A DNA stretch of 53,304 bases, from assembly GCF_022952855.1 (NCBI RefSeq), contig NZ_JALJDX010000191.1:1-53304 (forward strand). The letters are read 5' to 3'. This DNA comes from Pseudomonas sp. RGM2987 (GTDB lineage Bacteria; Pseudomonadota; Gammaproteobacteria; Pseudomonadales; Pseudomonadaceae). A program made the translations under genes and the position numbers. Positions 53,218 through 53,304 of this stretch are shown in pieces (position 1 is the stretch's first letter; each line of letters starts with the position of its first letter). Under the pieces are notes generated by a model. That model was not told where the DNA came from. It ran no database searches and worked only from the letters and a program-made list of their open reading frames with translations.

Positions 53218-53304
53218 CTGTGGGAGCGGGCTTGCTCGCGAAGGCGGCTTCAAGATCAGGCGCAAACAAAGCGGCAATCGCCCGCGGATTGGACGGAAAA
53301 TAAA
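53218..53304 (-). repeat. Inverted copy of the cobB 3' end with REP unit
   Basis: The complement of 53241-53304 equals 11957-12020 over 64 nt without a mismatch, and continues through the REP (12021-12042) with one mismatch (CGCGAGC versus CGCGGGC). Read on the minus strand it encodes FPSNPRAIAALFAPDLEA, the CobB end. Runs off the window. Confidence 0.9.

Larger units (their letters stand above)
52732..53304. other. Gene-poor right end
   Basis: 573 nt with no convincing gene. It contains the inverted repeat at 52755, a REP unit at 53218-53246 and the inverted cobB 3' end copy. ORFs at 52570-52860 and 52870-53097 on the plus strand lack ribosome sites and family resemblance. Confidence 0.55.

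Noticed and set aside
1..53304. CRISPR arrays, tRNA or rRNA genes, transposases, integrases
   Set aside because: No regular short-spaced repeats, cloverleaf genes or recombinase motifs were seen; REP pairs are the only dispersed repeats.

Overview
This window is chromosomal DNA from a Pseudomonas, most likely the P. fluorescens lineage. The evidence is the gene order purN-purM / DUF2066-AI-2E permease-hda, the aerobic-type cobalamin operon behind a cobalamin riboswitch, the high GC content, and repeated REP/BIME palindromes of two classes typical of fluorescent pseudomonads. No tRNA, rRNA, CRISPR array, transposase or integrase was seen.

Layout: 1-9655 is core housekeeping: DUF3108-purN-purM on the minus strand, then DUF2066 protein, AI-2E family permease and hda on the plus strand, two NlpC/P60 lipoproteins, a PQQ-type sugar dehydrogenase lipoprotein and an unknown protein. 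9780-19137 is a compact ten-gene cobalamin operon (cobO, cobB, bluB, cbiB, threonine-phosphate decarboxylase, cobQ, cobU, cobT, cobC phosphatase, cobS). It covers late corrin amidation, adenosylation, lower-ligand synthesis and nucleotide-loop assembly. Most neighbours overlap by a stop/start pair.

19150-47565 is a roughly 28-kb accessory island and the most interesting part. It holds two large RHS-repeat genes in opposite orientation whose first ~560 codons are near-identical (an inverted repeat), a classical autotransporter, two paralogous small exported proteins placed ahead of the first RHS gene, and three large cytosol-type proteins built of ~100-residue Ig-like modules. It also holds three paralogues whose N-terminal domain resembles clostridial P47/OrfX (TULIP) proteins and which carry Ig-like C-terminal domains, a fibronectin-III protein abutting a C-terminally truncated RHS gene, and a 91-residue LuxR-type regulator at the right edge. 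Four 20-bp dyads of the form ACCT-N12-AG, like lux boxes, lie upstream of the LuxR gene and of three other transcription units in the island. I infer one co-regulated toxin-plus-accessory system; its target is unknown.

47843-52731 returns to ordinary genes: a MarR regulator and MFS exporter, each preceded by the same 16-bp palindrome, a 39-residue membrane peptide, an exported glutathione peroxidase, a FadL-type porin, a degenerate phage-lysozyme-like protein and a small unknown protein. The last ~85 bases repeat, inverted, the 3' end of cobB plus its REP element. This points to a second cobB copy beyond the window or to an assembly junction.
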